DNA from: Opeltia flavorubescens
Lineage: Eukaryota; Ascomycota; Lecanoromycetes; Teloschistales; Teloschistaceae
Reading direction: 5' to 3'
Length of the DNA stretch: 64,000 bases
NCBI GenBank assembly: GCA_000442125.1
Contig: KE546973.1
Span: 992,001-1,056,000, forward strand
The notes beneath the pieces are model-generated. The model was not told where the DNA came from. It ran no database searches and saw only the letters and a list, made by a program, of their open reading frames with translations. Below are positions 32,941-43,068 of this stretch, in pieces (the first letter of the stretch is position 1; each line of letters begins with the position of its first letter). The position numbers were made by a program, and so were the translations under genes.

Positions 32941-34285
32941 ATGGCCATTATGCAATATATCCTACCGACTCTCGCCCTTGCGAGCACAGCTCTCGGTAAG
33001 CACGCATCTCTTCTTCCATCGTCATGCCATTTCCCTCTGCACGCAGACCTCAAGACTAACCGCACCTCCACAGCCCAGTGCAGCAATTCAGGAACCCTGA
33101 CTATTGCATCTTCGGCCGATGCATCGCAGCTGGCTTCCTGTACCACTTACAGCGGCTCCGTTGCCATCGAGACCGGCTTGGCCGTCCCTAAGGATGCCAA
33201 TGGCCGTCAGCAGCTTGAGGTTACCACCGTCAAGAAGATCACCGGGAACCTCACCGTCACCAGTGCCCACGATCTGTCCAGTCTCACGTTTGACTCTCTG
33301 CAGTCCATTAGTGGATTCGAGTTAGGAGACTTGACAGTCCTTTCGGTTCTCTCAATGCCTGCCCTGACTGAGGTTAACCAGCTCAATTTTACTGCTCTAC
33401 CAGCACTGCAAAATCTTGAATTCGGTAATGGGATAACCAAGGCGTCCAGCATTCTGATCACGAACACTGGCCTTAGCTCTCTCATGGGCATCAACAATCT
33501 CAAGCAAGTCGACACCTTCAACGTCAATAACAATCAAGCTCTGCAGAATATTAGTTTGCAGGTCACGAGCATTACCGACTCTCTAGATATCGAAGCAAAT
33601 GATGGCTACCAAACGGGTCTAACCACGTCTTTCCCAATGCTCGAGACTGCAACAAACATGACGTTCCGCAACTGTAGCTCTATCTCGCTTCCAGCACTTG
33701 CCAATGTTACCCAAGATCTAGGCTTCTATGGTAATACATTCGAGTCCTTCACTGCCCCCAACCTGACCACTGCCGGGGGTCTTATCTTTGTGGACAACGA
33801 GGCCCTTACAAATATCTCATTGCCCAAACTTACAACCATTAATGGCACTTATCAAATTGCCAATAACACCCTGCTCAAGCAGATCGATGGTTTCACCAAG
33901 TTATCTATCATCAAAGGAGCACTCGACTTCAGCGGGAACTTTACTGAGTCAGTAGTCTCTAATTGTCGACAAACCTCTTGACCAGCTAACGCATTACAGT
34001 GTTGAATTACCCGCGCTTTCTCAAGTACAAGGTGCTTTCAATATGCAGACTTCTGGGAAATTCGATTGCTCCGGCTTCGATGAACTCTCAAGCAAAAAGA
34101 TTGTTAAAGGAAAGTACACTTGCCGTGGTAGCCAGACCAAGCCCGGAGGTGTTGGTACGGCTTCCAGTACAAGCAGTGGCTCATCAGCAAGCGGAACCAG
34201 CTCGGCTGGCCAATTCCAGGCCAACCTTCCCGCTGTCCTTGGGGGTACATCGATAATGGCTGGGCTTCTGCAACTGGTTCTATGA
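32941..34285 (+). CDS. ECM33: GPI-anchored cell wall protein, Ecm33 family
   Basis: An Ecm33/Sps2-family GPI protein of the plasma membrane and wall, needed for wall integrity. The signal peptide is MAIMQYILPTLALASTALG, directly followed by an intron (about 32996-33072, donor GTAAGC, acceptor CCACAG) that removes a stretch unlike the family and joins to AQCSNSGTLTIASSADASQL. Receptor-L/leucine-rich-like repeats follow (TVTSAHDLSSLTFDSLQSIS, LTVLSVLSMPALTEVNQLNF, LEFGNGITKASSILITNTGL), with many N-glycosylation sites (NLT, NFT, NIS, NMT, NCS, NVT). A second intron at about 33948-33999 joins to VELPALSQVQGAFNMQTSGK and FDCSGFDEL. The end has a Ser/Gly/Thr-rich spacer and a hydrophobic tail (VLGGTSIMAGLLQLVL) that suits GPI attachment. 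About 370 residues after splicing. Confidence 0.93.
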
Positions 34286-35221
34286 ATTCGCCTTGCTGGC
34301 ATTACTGGCGTTGTGGTCAGTCCACCCGTTCCTCGGTAGAGGGTCCGTTGCAATCTTCGTGTTTTCATCCAGATTGTTGAGTCTTTGAGCGAAGCTGCGA
34401 TCATTTTTCTTTGAACGTCTGCTAGTATTGCATAGTTTCCGGTCCCAGTTATTTCGGTCATTGAAGGGAACTACAGCAAGGTCATTATGAGGGGCTTGAA
34501 AGAGATCAGGTTTTCTTGATGTACGAAGCAAAAGCCGGCCTAATACAGGGCCTACAGCCCATTAATTATTCACTCAGTCAAGACAGATAGACTATGAAAA
34601 TGGCTGAGCTTAGCAATCCAAACTTCCGTGTTTAAAGATAGTGTAACTGCTATATCATTTGCATGTCGTGCAAATGTCTTACACTCCCTGTTCTTGGTAA
34701 GCATGCTTTTTGCATATACAACGTGTAAGCTTTCTTTCGTGATTGTTTACGAATTGCATCAATTAGTACCTGGGATGGACCCGGTCAATGCACGCATGTG
34801 GATGCACTTTGTTCTCCACTGTGGCAGATTAGATGTCTACAAATGTTGAGTGAACGGCGAGGATCCGCGACTAAAGATCGTTACGGGCATCTAGCCACAT
34901 ATTCGACAAGTCGACTGTGAAAGAGCTTTCACCCTTGGTTAGTCGTTCATTCGGCCCAACGTGTGATGTAAGAGCATTAACGCCGTCATATGTAAGTCTT
35001 GCGCTCTAGGGTTCTATTCCTCTTCCTCGCGTTAGCTATCGTGCTAGTGCGATCTCTGTTATCAATTTCCTTCCAGAAGAAATATTCAAAGATGGCTCTG
35101 ATCAATTAGTGCTAACTTAAGAGCTTCGTTCCCATTCCCGCCACTCTTTGAACCTTCTTCAAATCCGTCCTACAGCAGTTTCTGCCAAGTAAGTCCGCAA
35201 ATTCTAATTGCTTAAATCAAC
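34286..35221. other. Intergenic region, nothing recognised
   Basis: About 940 bases following ECM33. No frames with family motifs. It includes the presumed promoter of the orphan gene at 35222. Confidence 0.4.
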
Positions 35222-35905
35222 ATGGGACAGTCAAGCGGAGTCTTCGGTAGCGAAGATGAAATCTCAATGATCAACGGCCAAGAATTTGGCGGTATGAAAG
35301 AATACGACACCAAATTGGTTGATCTTCTTTCGATAGCACATTTATCAAAGGAGCCCTCCCTTTAGCGGCGAGGTGCGTTCAGCGGTCGGCGAAGCGCAAA
35401 TTGGGATCTTTTCGAGGCGCAATATTGAAATGGAGGTTAGTTTGCAGCAAGTCTTGACAGTCGGCCGAAATCTTCGCTTCAAAGAATGGACTAGTCTCTC
35501 GTCCTAAGAGGAGGAAGACAGGCCCATTGCAGTACGAAGGAACACAATATCGGTAAAGACTCTACGCGCATTCAAAATCCACCGGGCGCTTGTGGAGTGG
35601 ATGAGAGCTGCATGGCTTGGGGCAATGAGCTCATTCCCCCTGGGCATATCAACCAGTGCGTTCACGCTCTTGAAGAAGATTACTCACCTGGGCTTGGAGA
35701 GCAGGACAACGATTCGCCAATCCTGGCTAGAATATCCAAGGAAACCCGAAGCAAGTTGCTTGCGCACGAGAAGAAAGCTCTGGCTCATACGGTGAAAGAA
35801 TGCCACAGGCGATTGCGCATTAGCTATGCGATCAAACAGATTGCCGATCTCCTCGGGATTCATTGTTCGAAGGGTGAGGTCCTAGAACGGCTGCTACTTT
35901 CATAG
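35222..35905 (+). CDS. Predicted three-exon orphan gene, possibly N-myristoylated
   Basis: A gene model I assembled from phase-compatible exons: 35222-35291, 35351-35435 and 35533-35905, together 528 bases or 175 residues with a stop. Donors are GTATGA and GTTAGT; acceptors are CAAAG and TTGCAG. The start MGQSSGVFGSEDE has Gly2 and Ser5/Gly6, close to an N-myristoylation signal. The last exon is the most protein-like: ESCMAWGNELIPPGHINQCV, HALEEDYSPGLGEQ, ILARISKETRSKLLAHEKKA, LAHTVKECHRRLRISYAIKQ, IADLLGIHCSKGEVLERLLL. The Cys/His content in the middle is noticeable (C, C, H, C). I recognise no family. It may be a lineage-restricted gene, a decayed gene or an over-interpretation. Confidence 0.45.
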
Positions 35906-36575
35906 TTGACGCCAGCTCAGGAAAAGTTGAGAGTATCGTGTTCTAGGGGCAGGCAATATGAGCGGTCAGAAGGAGATGCGATGGTATATTCCATGAAGAC
36001 CCAGCCAACAATTGCTCTGAGAGCCCCACTCTGTTCAAAACTAAATGTACGTAAGGTTATTTCATAGACAAGTGAGAGTGCCCGCTAATTACATGAAGGT
36101 GGAATTCAAACAGGGGACGATATCTGACCTATCACTTATCATGTCATTGCGAGACTCTGGGACCGTCGGAGTATTGTTTCCATATATCCCCTTCATCACT
36201 TGTGTCATTGCGGTATAAGTAAGTTAACTACAGCAGAGACTTCGAAAGCTAAGCGTGCTGCATTTTGAGTATTATCTCATGAGCAGATTTAAGCCCCTTA
36301 CAATTTCGTATTTGATGAATTCAGGTCATTCCGAGACGAGTGGTACGTTAGCTATATACCGAGAGGTTATGATGAGTTCACGTCATAAAATGAGCAGCCA
36401 CTGACATACGACGTCTCCCATACGAAACATCAAATAAGAACTTGCAATTGGATTGGTACCGGTCATTGGGTATCAAATCCCTGGGGAATGCCATAGTATT
36501 ATTTTTAGCTTTAGTGTCCCTTGCCGATCAGATCATTATGCATGTTTAACTTTTTGAACAACGCATAAATTGTCA
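35906..36575. other. Intergenic region, nothing recognised
   Basis: About 670 bases, moderately A+T-rich, with no supported frame; it should hold the promoter of the dehydrogenase. Confidence 0.4.
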
Positions 36576-37825
36576 ATGATGGGGATACAAGATTCTGAGA
36601 AAGCATTCCTCCAGAGTCTAGGGGATCTTGACGGCAAAGTCGCTATCGTTACTGGGTACTCCATCCCCAGAATTCCCTTCCATTCATTACTGACCTGTTC
36701 TCTGCAGGGGTACTGCAGGTCTAGGATTACAGACGACAAAGTACCTATCTCAGCGCAATTGTACCGTGTACGTTNCTTCAAGGAGTCGTGAGAAGAGTCT
36801 CCATGGCATTGCTCAAGCGGAGAAGACTCTTCCAAAAACACGGGGCCCTATCAAATTCCTCCTGTTGGATCTAAGCTCAATAAAGGCGGCACAAAGGTCC
36901 GCACAAGAGTTCATGAAACTAGAAAGTCGACTCGATATAGTGGTTGCAAACGCAGGCGTTAGCATGTTGAATCTAAGCGAGCTATCACCAGACGGCTATG
37001 AGAGAATGTTCGCTACCAACCATATGGGACACTTTACGTTCATAACTACACTGCTGAGTTGCGTTCTGCTATTCAGATGTCGTCCTTGCTTTGATTTTCT
37101 CTCTGACACGGTTTGTAGGTCTTATCAAGCAGACGTCTGTAACACATGGCGATGCCCGTATTGTAATGACCAGCTCAATCGGATACAAGTCTGCGACGGG
37201 GCTCGATTACACATCCCTCACTACTGCTCGTTTAAGCGATGGTGACAGCGTTTGGGATGTGAAGCCTGCTTTCATACGCTACGGCAATTCCAAACTTGCC
37301 AACATATATTTTACCAATGAGCTTGCCAAACGCTTGAGGGAGGATGGATTTAAGAACGTGTACTGCAACAGTTGTCATCCTGGTGAGTTACATAGAATGC
37401 ACAGGCAAGCATCGCGGAATAGACAGGTTGACTATTGCATAAGGCTTCGCGGGAGCTACTGGCCTCGGTGAGAAATATCCAGATACCTCAGATTGTACAA
37501 GCGACATACTAATTTAGAGACTTTCACAGGTCACGGTGGGTTCGGAGCATGGGGAGGCGCCTGGGCTGAAGGCTTGATCCGACTGCTCATGAAGCCGCTC
37601 AACACCGTAGAAGACGCAGCCAAGACCCAGACATATTTAGCTGCGAATCCCAAGCTTGCGCAACAGAATGCCCACGGCCAATACTGGGTACCTGTCTGGT
37701 CGTGGACACAAAGATACGTTCGATGCCAACCAGAGGAATTGACAAATCTAGGCAAGAATGAGGAAGAGCAAAAGAAGCTCTGGGACTTCAGCGAGCGTGC
37801 GATCCAGGCTAGCTGCGAGCAGTGA
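36576..37825 (+). CDS. Short-chain dehydrogenase/reductase (retinol-dehydrogenase-like)
   Basis: An NAD(P)-dependent SDR of the retinol-dehydrogenase/WW-oxidoreductase-like group; substrate unknown. Five exons are inferred. The cofactor motif is assembled over intron 1: GKVAIVTG joined to GTAGLGLQTTKYLSQRN (TGxxxGxG). Then come RSREKSLHGI, FLLLDLSSIKAAQRSA, DIVVANAGVSML (NAG motif), GYERMFATNHMGHFTFITTL, after intron 2 GDARIVMTSSIGYKSAT with the catalytic Ser region, and RYGNSKLANIYFTNELAKRL with catalytic Tyr and Lys (YxxxK). CNSCHPG precedes intron 3, and the last exon runs ETFTGHGGFGAWGGAWAEGL, VEDAAKTQTYLAANPKLAQQ and ends SERAIQASCEQ. One undetermined base (N) sits at 36775 within YVxSRSREK and does not change the frame. 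The start is MMGIQDSEKAF at 36576 or the next Met. Confidence 0.88.
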
Positions 37826-38769
37826 TTGGATGAACAATTCTGTGAGAAACGAATCCATTGTCATAGCAACTTGGGGAGGACGAGATCTCTATCTAAATAA
37901 TAACGCGGATGAGTTGCTATCATTGAAGAGAAATAGGTCCGTAAGTCAAACGTTTTCTGGGAGTCTGATCCTACCGCAGCCGCTAATATCGGCCCCGAAG
38001 ATGATTATACCGCCAGCGTAGAGCATAACGTTGGCATTTTTTTACTTTATAGTTTCTTTTACCCCCATGAGGGCAGATGTATGAGTATTCTGTCTTAAAT
38101 GACACAACTACCTTGACCCTTGGCTCCAGGAAAGAGGCGTACGCGACCACCCGATCTTCCAGATGTGAATCACCAGATTGTGAGAGCATGGCGCATGAGT
38201 CATAAATATACAAGTAGGCAGTCCTCATATTCGGCGTATTTTCAGAATCAAAGATACCTTGTGAGGCCGCCACGCAGGTTTTTTAGTACTGGTAATTGCG
38301 CCAGGTATCAGGGTTGCCTATATTCGTGGCTTATGCGCCGATCTATAATGTTAAAAAAACAGCCCTTTAATATTGCAAATATTTAGAAAATGTTCCTAGG
38401 ATTTATGGGTGATCTGTACAGCAGTATTTGTGTGCCAATACGCGCCCTTCTTTTTTACTAATGGAAAATACGGTAATCTAAAGTCGGCGGCAAAAGCTGT
38501 AGTGTACCAGATCTACGCTAAATGCTTGGCAAAACTAGGGGCCAGAAGTCGATTATTGCATCAAGTCTTCGCCGATCAATTGATCTTTCAGAGTTCTTTG
38601 GTACCCGGCATTGGGTATACAATTTGGCCTTCAACGTGTACTACTTCCTTGGCTTTCTCTGCCATACAATCATTGCTTTCGCCATCCTGGCATCTAGCAA
38701 TACGGCGTTTCATCTGGCGGAGGCGTCTTGAAGCCCCGCCGCCCTTTTCCTCCACCCTCAAATAACGAC
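37826..38769. other. Intergenic region, nothing recognised
   Basis: About 940 bases. A+T-rich words are frequent around 38340-38400. No coding or RNA feature is supported; the promoter of the mannosyltransferase gene lies at its right end. Confidence 0.4.
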
Positions 38770-40299
38770 ATGCTTCTTCCCAAAGGTGGAGTGACATGGA
38801 AGTCCACCAAGGCTCGACTACCCCCTTCACGCGCCATTATCTCATTCCTTACTCGATCCCGTTTTTTACTCATCTTAGTCCTCGCCGCCATCGTTATTGT
38901 ATTATGGCGAGGCATTACTTCGTCAGCGTCAGAGATGCAAAGGTGCGATACTCAATCCCAGAAGTGGTTCTTTGCGCGTTTTCGTACTAATACTAGCTAC
39001 CTATGTCACCAGATTCTATTGCTGGGGCCCTTCAAAACCGCCGGTTGAGATGTCCGCGAATGAACAAGCTCAGTGGCATGCTCATTTACAAACTCCTGTC
39101 CTATTCAATCATCACGCTCCTATATCCGTGGACTCGGCTTCAATACACCATGTCAATCTTAATGAAATCATGTCAACTCCACGTGCTCTTGTCAACGAGG
39201 AAAGAGTGCTTATCCTTACGCCTTTAAAAGATGCTGCCCCTTATCTCAGCAAATACTTCGACCTGCTTTCCGAGCTGACCTATCGCCATGACTTGATTGA
39301 CCTTGCGTTCCTCGTGGGTGATTCAGCCGACGATACCTTGGCCGTTCTATCCGCGGAGCTAGATCGGGTACAAAAGAGGCCCGACAAAATACCCTTTCGC
39401 AGTGCTTTGATCGTTGAGAAGAACTTTGGTGTAGTAGTGGGACCCGACGTACAAGAAAAGCATGGTTTCGAGGCGCAAGGCCCTCGAAGAAAAGCTATCG
39501 GTCGTGCTCGAAACTATCTACTGTATACCGCTCTTAAACCGGAACATTCGTGGGTCTATTGGAGAGATGTCGATATTCAAGATAGTCCACCAAAAATATT
39601 GGAGGATTTTATGGATCACAATAAAGACATACTCGTGCCAAGTACGCTTTTACGCAGGCTCCTAGATCCGAGCCGCTAACAAAGGCTGCAGACATTTGGT
39701 TCCATCGATATGAGCACGGGCGTGATATTGAGGGTAAATGTAAGGCCAGCATCTAAGATTTACCCAAACGGAGTCTTACTCTCAATTGCTAATCTGATGC
39801 TTCGCAGTCGATTATAACTCATGGCAAGAGTCAGACAAAGGCTTGCGGCTTGCGGCCAGCTTAGACAAGGACGTTGTTCTTGCCGAGGGTAAAACATGAA
39901 CTTGCTTTCGGATCCCTCGAAGACGACTTGGCTAACTCTTATCAGGCTACAAGGAGTTCAATACGCACCGGAAATATCTTGCCAAAATGGGCGACTGGAG
40001 AAACAACAAAGACGTTGAGGTCGAGCTAGACGGCGTAGGAGGCGTCAATATATTGGTTAAAGCGGACGTCCATAGATCCGGTAGGTTCAGCCTTTCAGCC
40101 AGTTCAACCTCTAAGTGAGCTGATTTCTACCAAAGGGATCAATTTTCCATGCTACGCTTTCGAGAACCAAGCGGAAACAGAAGGATTTGCTAAGATGGCG
40201 AAAAGAGCGGGATACCAAGTCGTCGGACTACCTAATTACGTCGTATGGCATATTGATACCCAAGAGAAGCAAGGTAACCTGGGTGGTAGACCAGCATAA
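38770..40299 (+). CDS. Anp1/Mnn9/Van1-family alpha-mannosyltransferase subunit
   Basis: A Golgi type II membrane glycosyltransferase (GT62) of the M-Pol complexes that extend the alpha-1,6-mannan backbone of N-glycans. Six exons. Exon 1 encodes MLLPKGGVTWKSTKARLPPS, then a single membrane anchor FLLILVLAAIVIVLWRG. The joins give EMQRFYCWGPSKPPVEMSAN, ERVLILTPLKDAAPYLSKYF, LSELTYRHDLIDLAFLVGDS, RARNYLLYTALKPEHSWVYW with RDVDIQDSPPKI (DxD-like metal site), NIWFHRYEHGRDIEGKFDYN, DKDVVLAEGYKEFNTHRKYL, GVGGVNILVKADVHRSGINF and PCYAFENQAETEGFAKMAKR. The end is LPNYVVWHIDTQEKQGNLGG, RPA. Motif order and length (about 430) fit the family; which of the three paralogues it is cannot be settled here, though the N-terminus suggests the Anp1/Mnn9 type of aspergilli. 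Confidence 0.92.
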
Positions 40300-40909
40300 A
40301 GGGCTTTGGACAAAATATAAGGCTTGAGATTTTCCGGATTTCTAGCTATCGGGTGTCACCAGCCTCACAACTCCGAAGACCCTCGACTTCGAGTTCGCAC
40401 GAGCCGCCAGCAAGTGGACACCGTGCATCTCGCCGTCAGCTCCGGTGGGGCGAAAATAGGCCATTAGAATCGACACCAACTGCTGAAGTCCGGAATAACA
40501 TCATCGGCTGCTGCAGTGACTAACATGGGAGTATAGGCATCAAGGATAGCTTTGGCTGGAGTTCAGGGGTCATCTGGCTCTAAGGAGACAGCGTTCGTAA
40601 TTATTACATTCTACACTTTTGCGACGTCAACATACCAAGGTATCCGAGGTGATATTAGAACATGAAAATATCCTGTTTCCTCATCATTCAGCATGAGGGT
40701 GGTGCTTCAAGGGGAGTCAGGTTTTACGACAATGGGGAACGATCATACCTTACGGATCGCTCGTAATTCGATCCAACCAGACGGTCTCAATTACCTCGGC
40801 AGCCCAGGCACGAAAGTCTCACGGCAAAGGTAACCGAGGGTTACACAGTAGTCTAGATCTTCTTACCCCAAGTAAGACCTTCGGATAGAAAACAAGGGTC
40901 TGAGGTAGA
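40300..40909. other. Convergent intergenic region
   Basis: About 610 bases between convergent genes. A small TCTTAC-CCCAA-GTAAGA inverted repeat at 40861-40877 lies just past the SPF45-like stop. No coding feature is supported. Confidence 0.45.
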
Positions 40910-42762
40910 CTACTCCCAAGTAAATATCCCAGAATCAAATTTTTCGGCGTCATAAAACATGGCTGTGATTATGTTGCCATTGAAAATTCGACCTTGGAGC
41001 GCGTTGACGGCCTGTTTCAGTTACTATCATGCTATTCATGGGGGTTGATGAGCATCGCGTACCCTCAATGCGGAGAGCTGGCTCGTAAATTTTACGAAGA
41101 CACGGTGATTAATCGATTCGTGACGATCGATGTATACTCGTTCCACACGCCCATACTGGAGATTTTAATTAATAATCAGTCCATGCATCACAAGCAACAA
41201 TACTCACCTTCTCGCTGCACTCATCACCGATCTCCTGGAGCAAGCCTCCATCCTGGGCTCGTTCCATTTCAGCGTTCAAATCCAGACCATTGAGCATTCC
41301 TCCCAGAACGATAACCTCGCTCATGACACCAAATCTGCCAGCTTCGGCCGATGTCGAGGCTCCTACTTTCTTGCCACCGATGATTTTACCTCTGCCCCCT
41401 GGCCCGCTGTACCCGCCGCCTTCAGAGTCCGGTTTCTTCTTCTGTTTCTCGAGTTGCACTCTCAAAGGATTGACAATGCCTGTGCCGCTAGCGCCCAAAC
41501 CTGATCCCTTGGTCCATCCATACTTGGACATAAGACGCTCGGCAAAACCCTTCTGTCCTGGACGTGATGAGCGTGGTGCGCCATTCTTAAGATCGTCAAC
41601 TCCTGCATCCTCTTCTTGGAAAGCATGTACTAGCTCTGCTTCCGTTTGCGGGATCTCTTGAGGAGCGGGAGGGAAACTATAGCGGACGGGTGCTTTCGAT
41701 ATATTGGGGACTACAGATTGCGCCGTGCGGCCAATCGAAGCAAGGGAATCTGATGTTGAGAGATACATTGGCGTCACGTCGCCCGGCGTCACGCCTTGTA
41801 CGCTCTCTTCGACGGTTGCGGATGCAGCATCATCAGTGATTCCTGTGAGCTTAAGGTGGCGTGCATAAGCTTCTTTGATGCTGGCATCACCTGTATTTCC
41901 GGTGGCTGGATAATCATTATCAGGTTCTGTGAGCGGGGCGAACGAAAGACCAGGTGGTACTTTGACTCCTAAGAAGTCAATAAGGATCAGATTATAGACA
42001 GTTAGCCAAGTGTCAACCCACTAGTATCTCGTTCTCCTGGGTCATTGTCACTGTCGCTATCGATGGTGCTGGTTCGCTTCCTAGCATATCTATGCGCGTA
42101 GAGGCGGTCTTTCCATTCTCTGATTTCTGAAATCTTTTCATTGCTGTTCTGGTATTCTTCGTACGAATTCGGCCGAGAAGGGTCATAGATATCGTCCCAA
42201 TTCTGTGCTACTTGAGAATCCTTAAACTTCTTCCGCTTCTTCCTGCCACCACGCTGGCGCTTCTCAGGAGGATAAAAGCCTTGTTGGTCCTCAGTCTCTG
42301 GCTCAGCTGTCCAGTCCGATATTGTAGTCTTGACGGGCTGCTGAAAATTGGTAGACATTTCCTCAGCTGCCGTAATCTTCGGTCCTTGCCCGCCGGCATG
42401 CTGCGGCTCGATTTTCTGTAGAGCTAGCTTAGGCTTGATTTTCTGATTTAACGCTTGCGGTCGCTTTGTCGGCTGGAAACGTAGGGATGCTGTAGTACGT
42501 ACAAGACAAGGCAAGTCTCGTGAGCCAATACAATCAGCAACAGCATAGAGGATTCTTAATATGTACCAGCATTAGGTTGCAACCTTTGCACAGAGATGTC
42601 GCTATCAGTTCCCTCCACTCTTCCATCGGTCTGTTTGAATACAACCGGTGCTCTAGATATAATGCCCGGTGCTGAGGTTTCAGCACTGTTGGGGTCAAGG
42701 AGATTGGCGTAAAGGGATAAACCCGATCTTTGCGTTTTGGTTGTCGGTTCTGGAGCCATCAA
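40910..42762 (-). CDS. SPF45/RBM17-like splicing factor (G-patch plus RRM)
   Basis: An alternative-splicing/second-step splicing factor of the SPF45 (DRT111) type, nuclear. Five exons are inferred. The N-terminus MMAPEPTTKTQRSGLSLYAN, LLDP, with FKQTDGRVE and, after intron 1, ALxFQPTKRP-type text, is typical. A region with EKRQRGGRKKRKKFKD (nuclear signal) and DDIYDPSRPNSYEEYQNSNE follows. The G-patch is GQKGFAERLMSKYGWTKGSG, LGASGTGIVNPLRVQLEKQK. The atypical RRM starts SEVIVLGGMLNGLDLNAEME and LLQEIGDECSEK, and is continued by two downstream exons: YGRVERVYIDRHESINHRVF, VKFTSQLSALRAVNALQGRI, FNGNIITAMFYDAEKFDSGI, ending FTWE. Without those exons the RRM would be cut in half. The stop is 40910-40912. 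Confidence 0.92.
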
Positions 42763-43068
42763 TTGCCTCTAAGGACGACTGTAGTGGATCTCGACGAATT
42801 GGAGGTTTCAAAAAAGAACAGGTACCATTAAGTTCGAATTATTCGAAGCTTAGTTCTCAAATTGAATACGGAAGCAGTTGACGTCACATCACGGCGCAAG
42901 AGCCGAAGCCGGCGCTCTCCTCGACTTTCGGTGAACCCATCATTTTCGTATCATGCCTATTCCTTAATTCTTTGCGATTAATAGATCGGTCAAATTGCAT
43001 TGACTTTTTTTTGTCATTGTCGTGAACCTATGAGAAGAATCTGTTCGCTTTGAAGCAGACATTACGCC
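42763..43068. promoter_or_regulatory. Divergent promoter SPF45-like / PCS60-like
   Basis: A compact 306-bp divergent promoter containing the perfect CRE-like site at 42879-42886, roughly midway. A poly-T tract lies at 43004-43011 near the PCS60-like start. Confidence 0.5.
42879..42886. promoter_or_regulatory. CRE-like palindrome TGACGTCA
   Basis: A perfect TGACGTCA followed by CATCACG in a 306-bp divergent promoter, 117 bases from the SPF45-like start and 183 from the PCS60-like start. It is the bZIP ATF/CREB consensus. Placement supports function, though no binding evidence is available. Confidence 0.5.

Noticed and set aside
34981-35045. tRNA-like GGGTTCTATTCC string
   Set aside because: No matching A-box at the proper distance and no acceptor stem.
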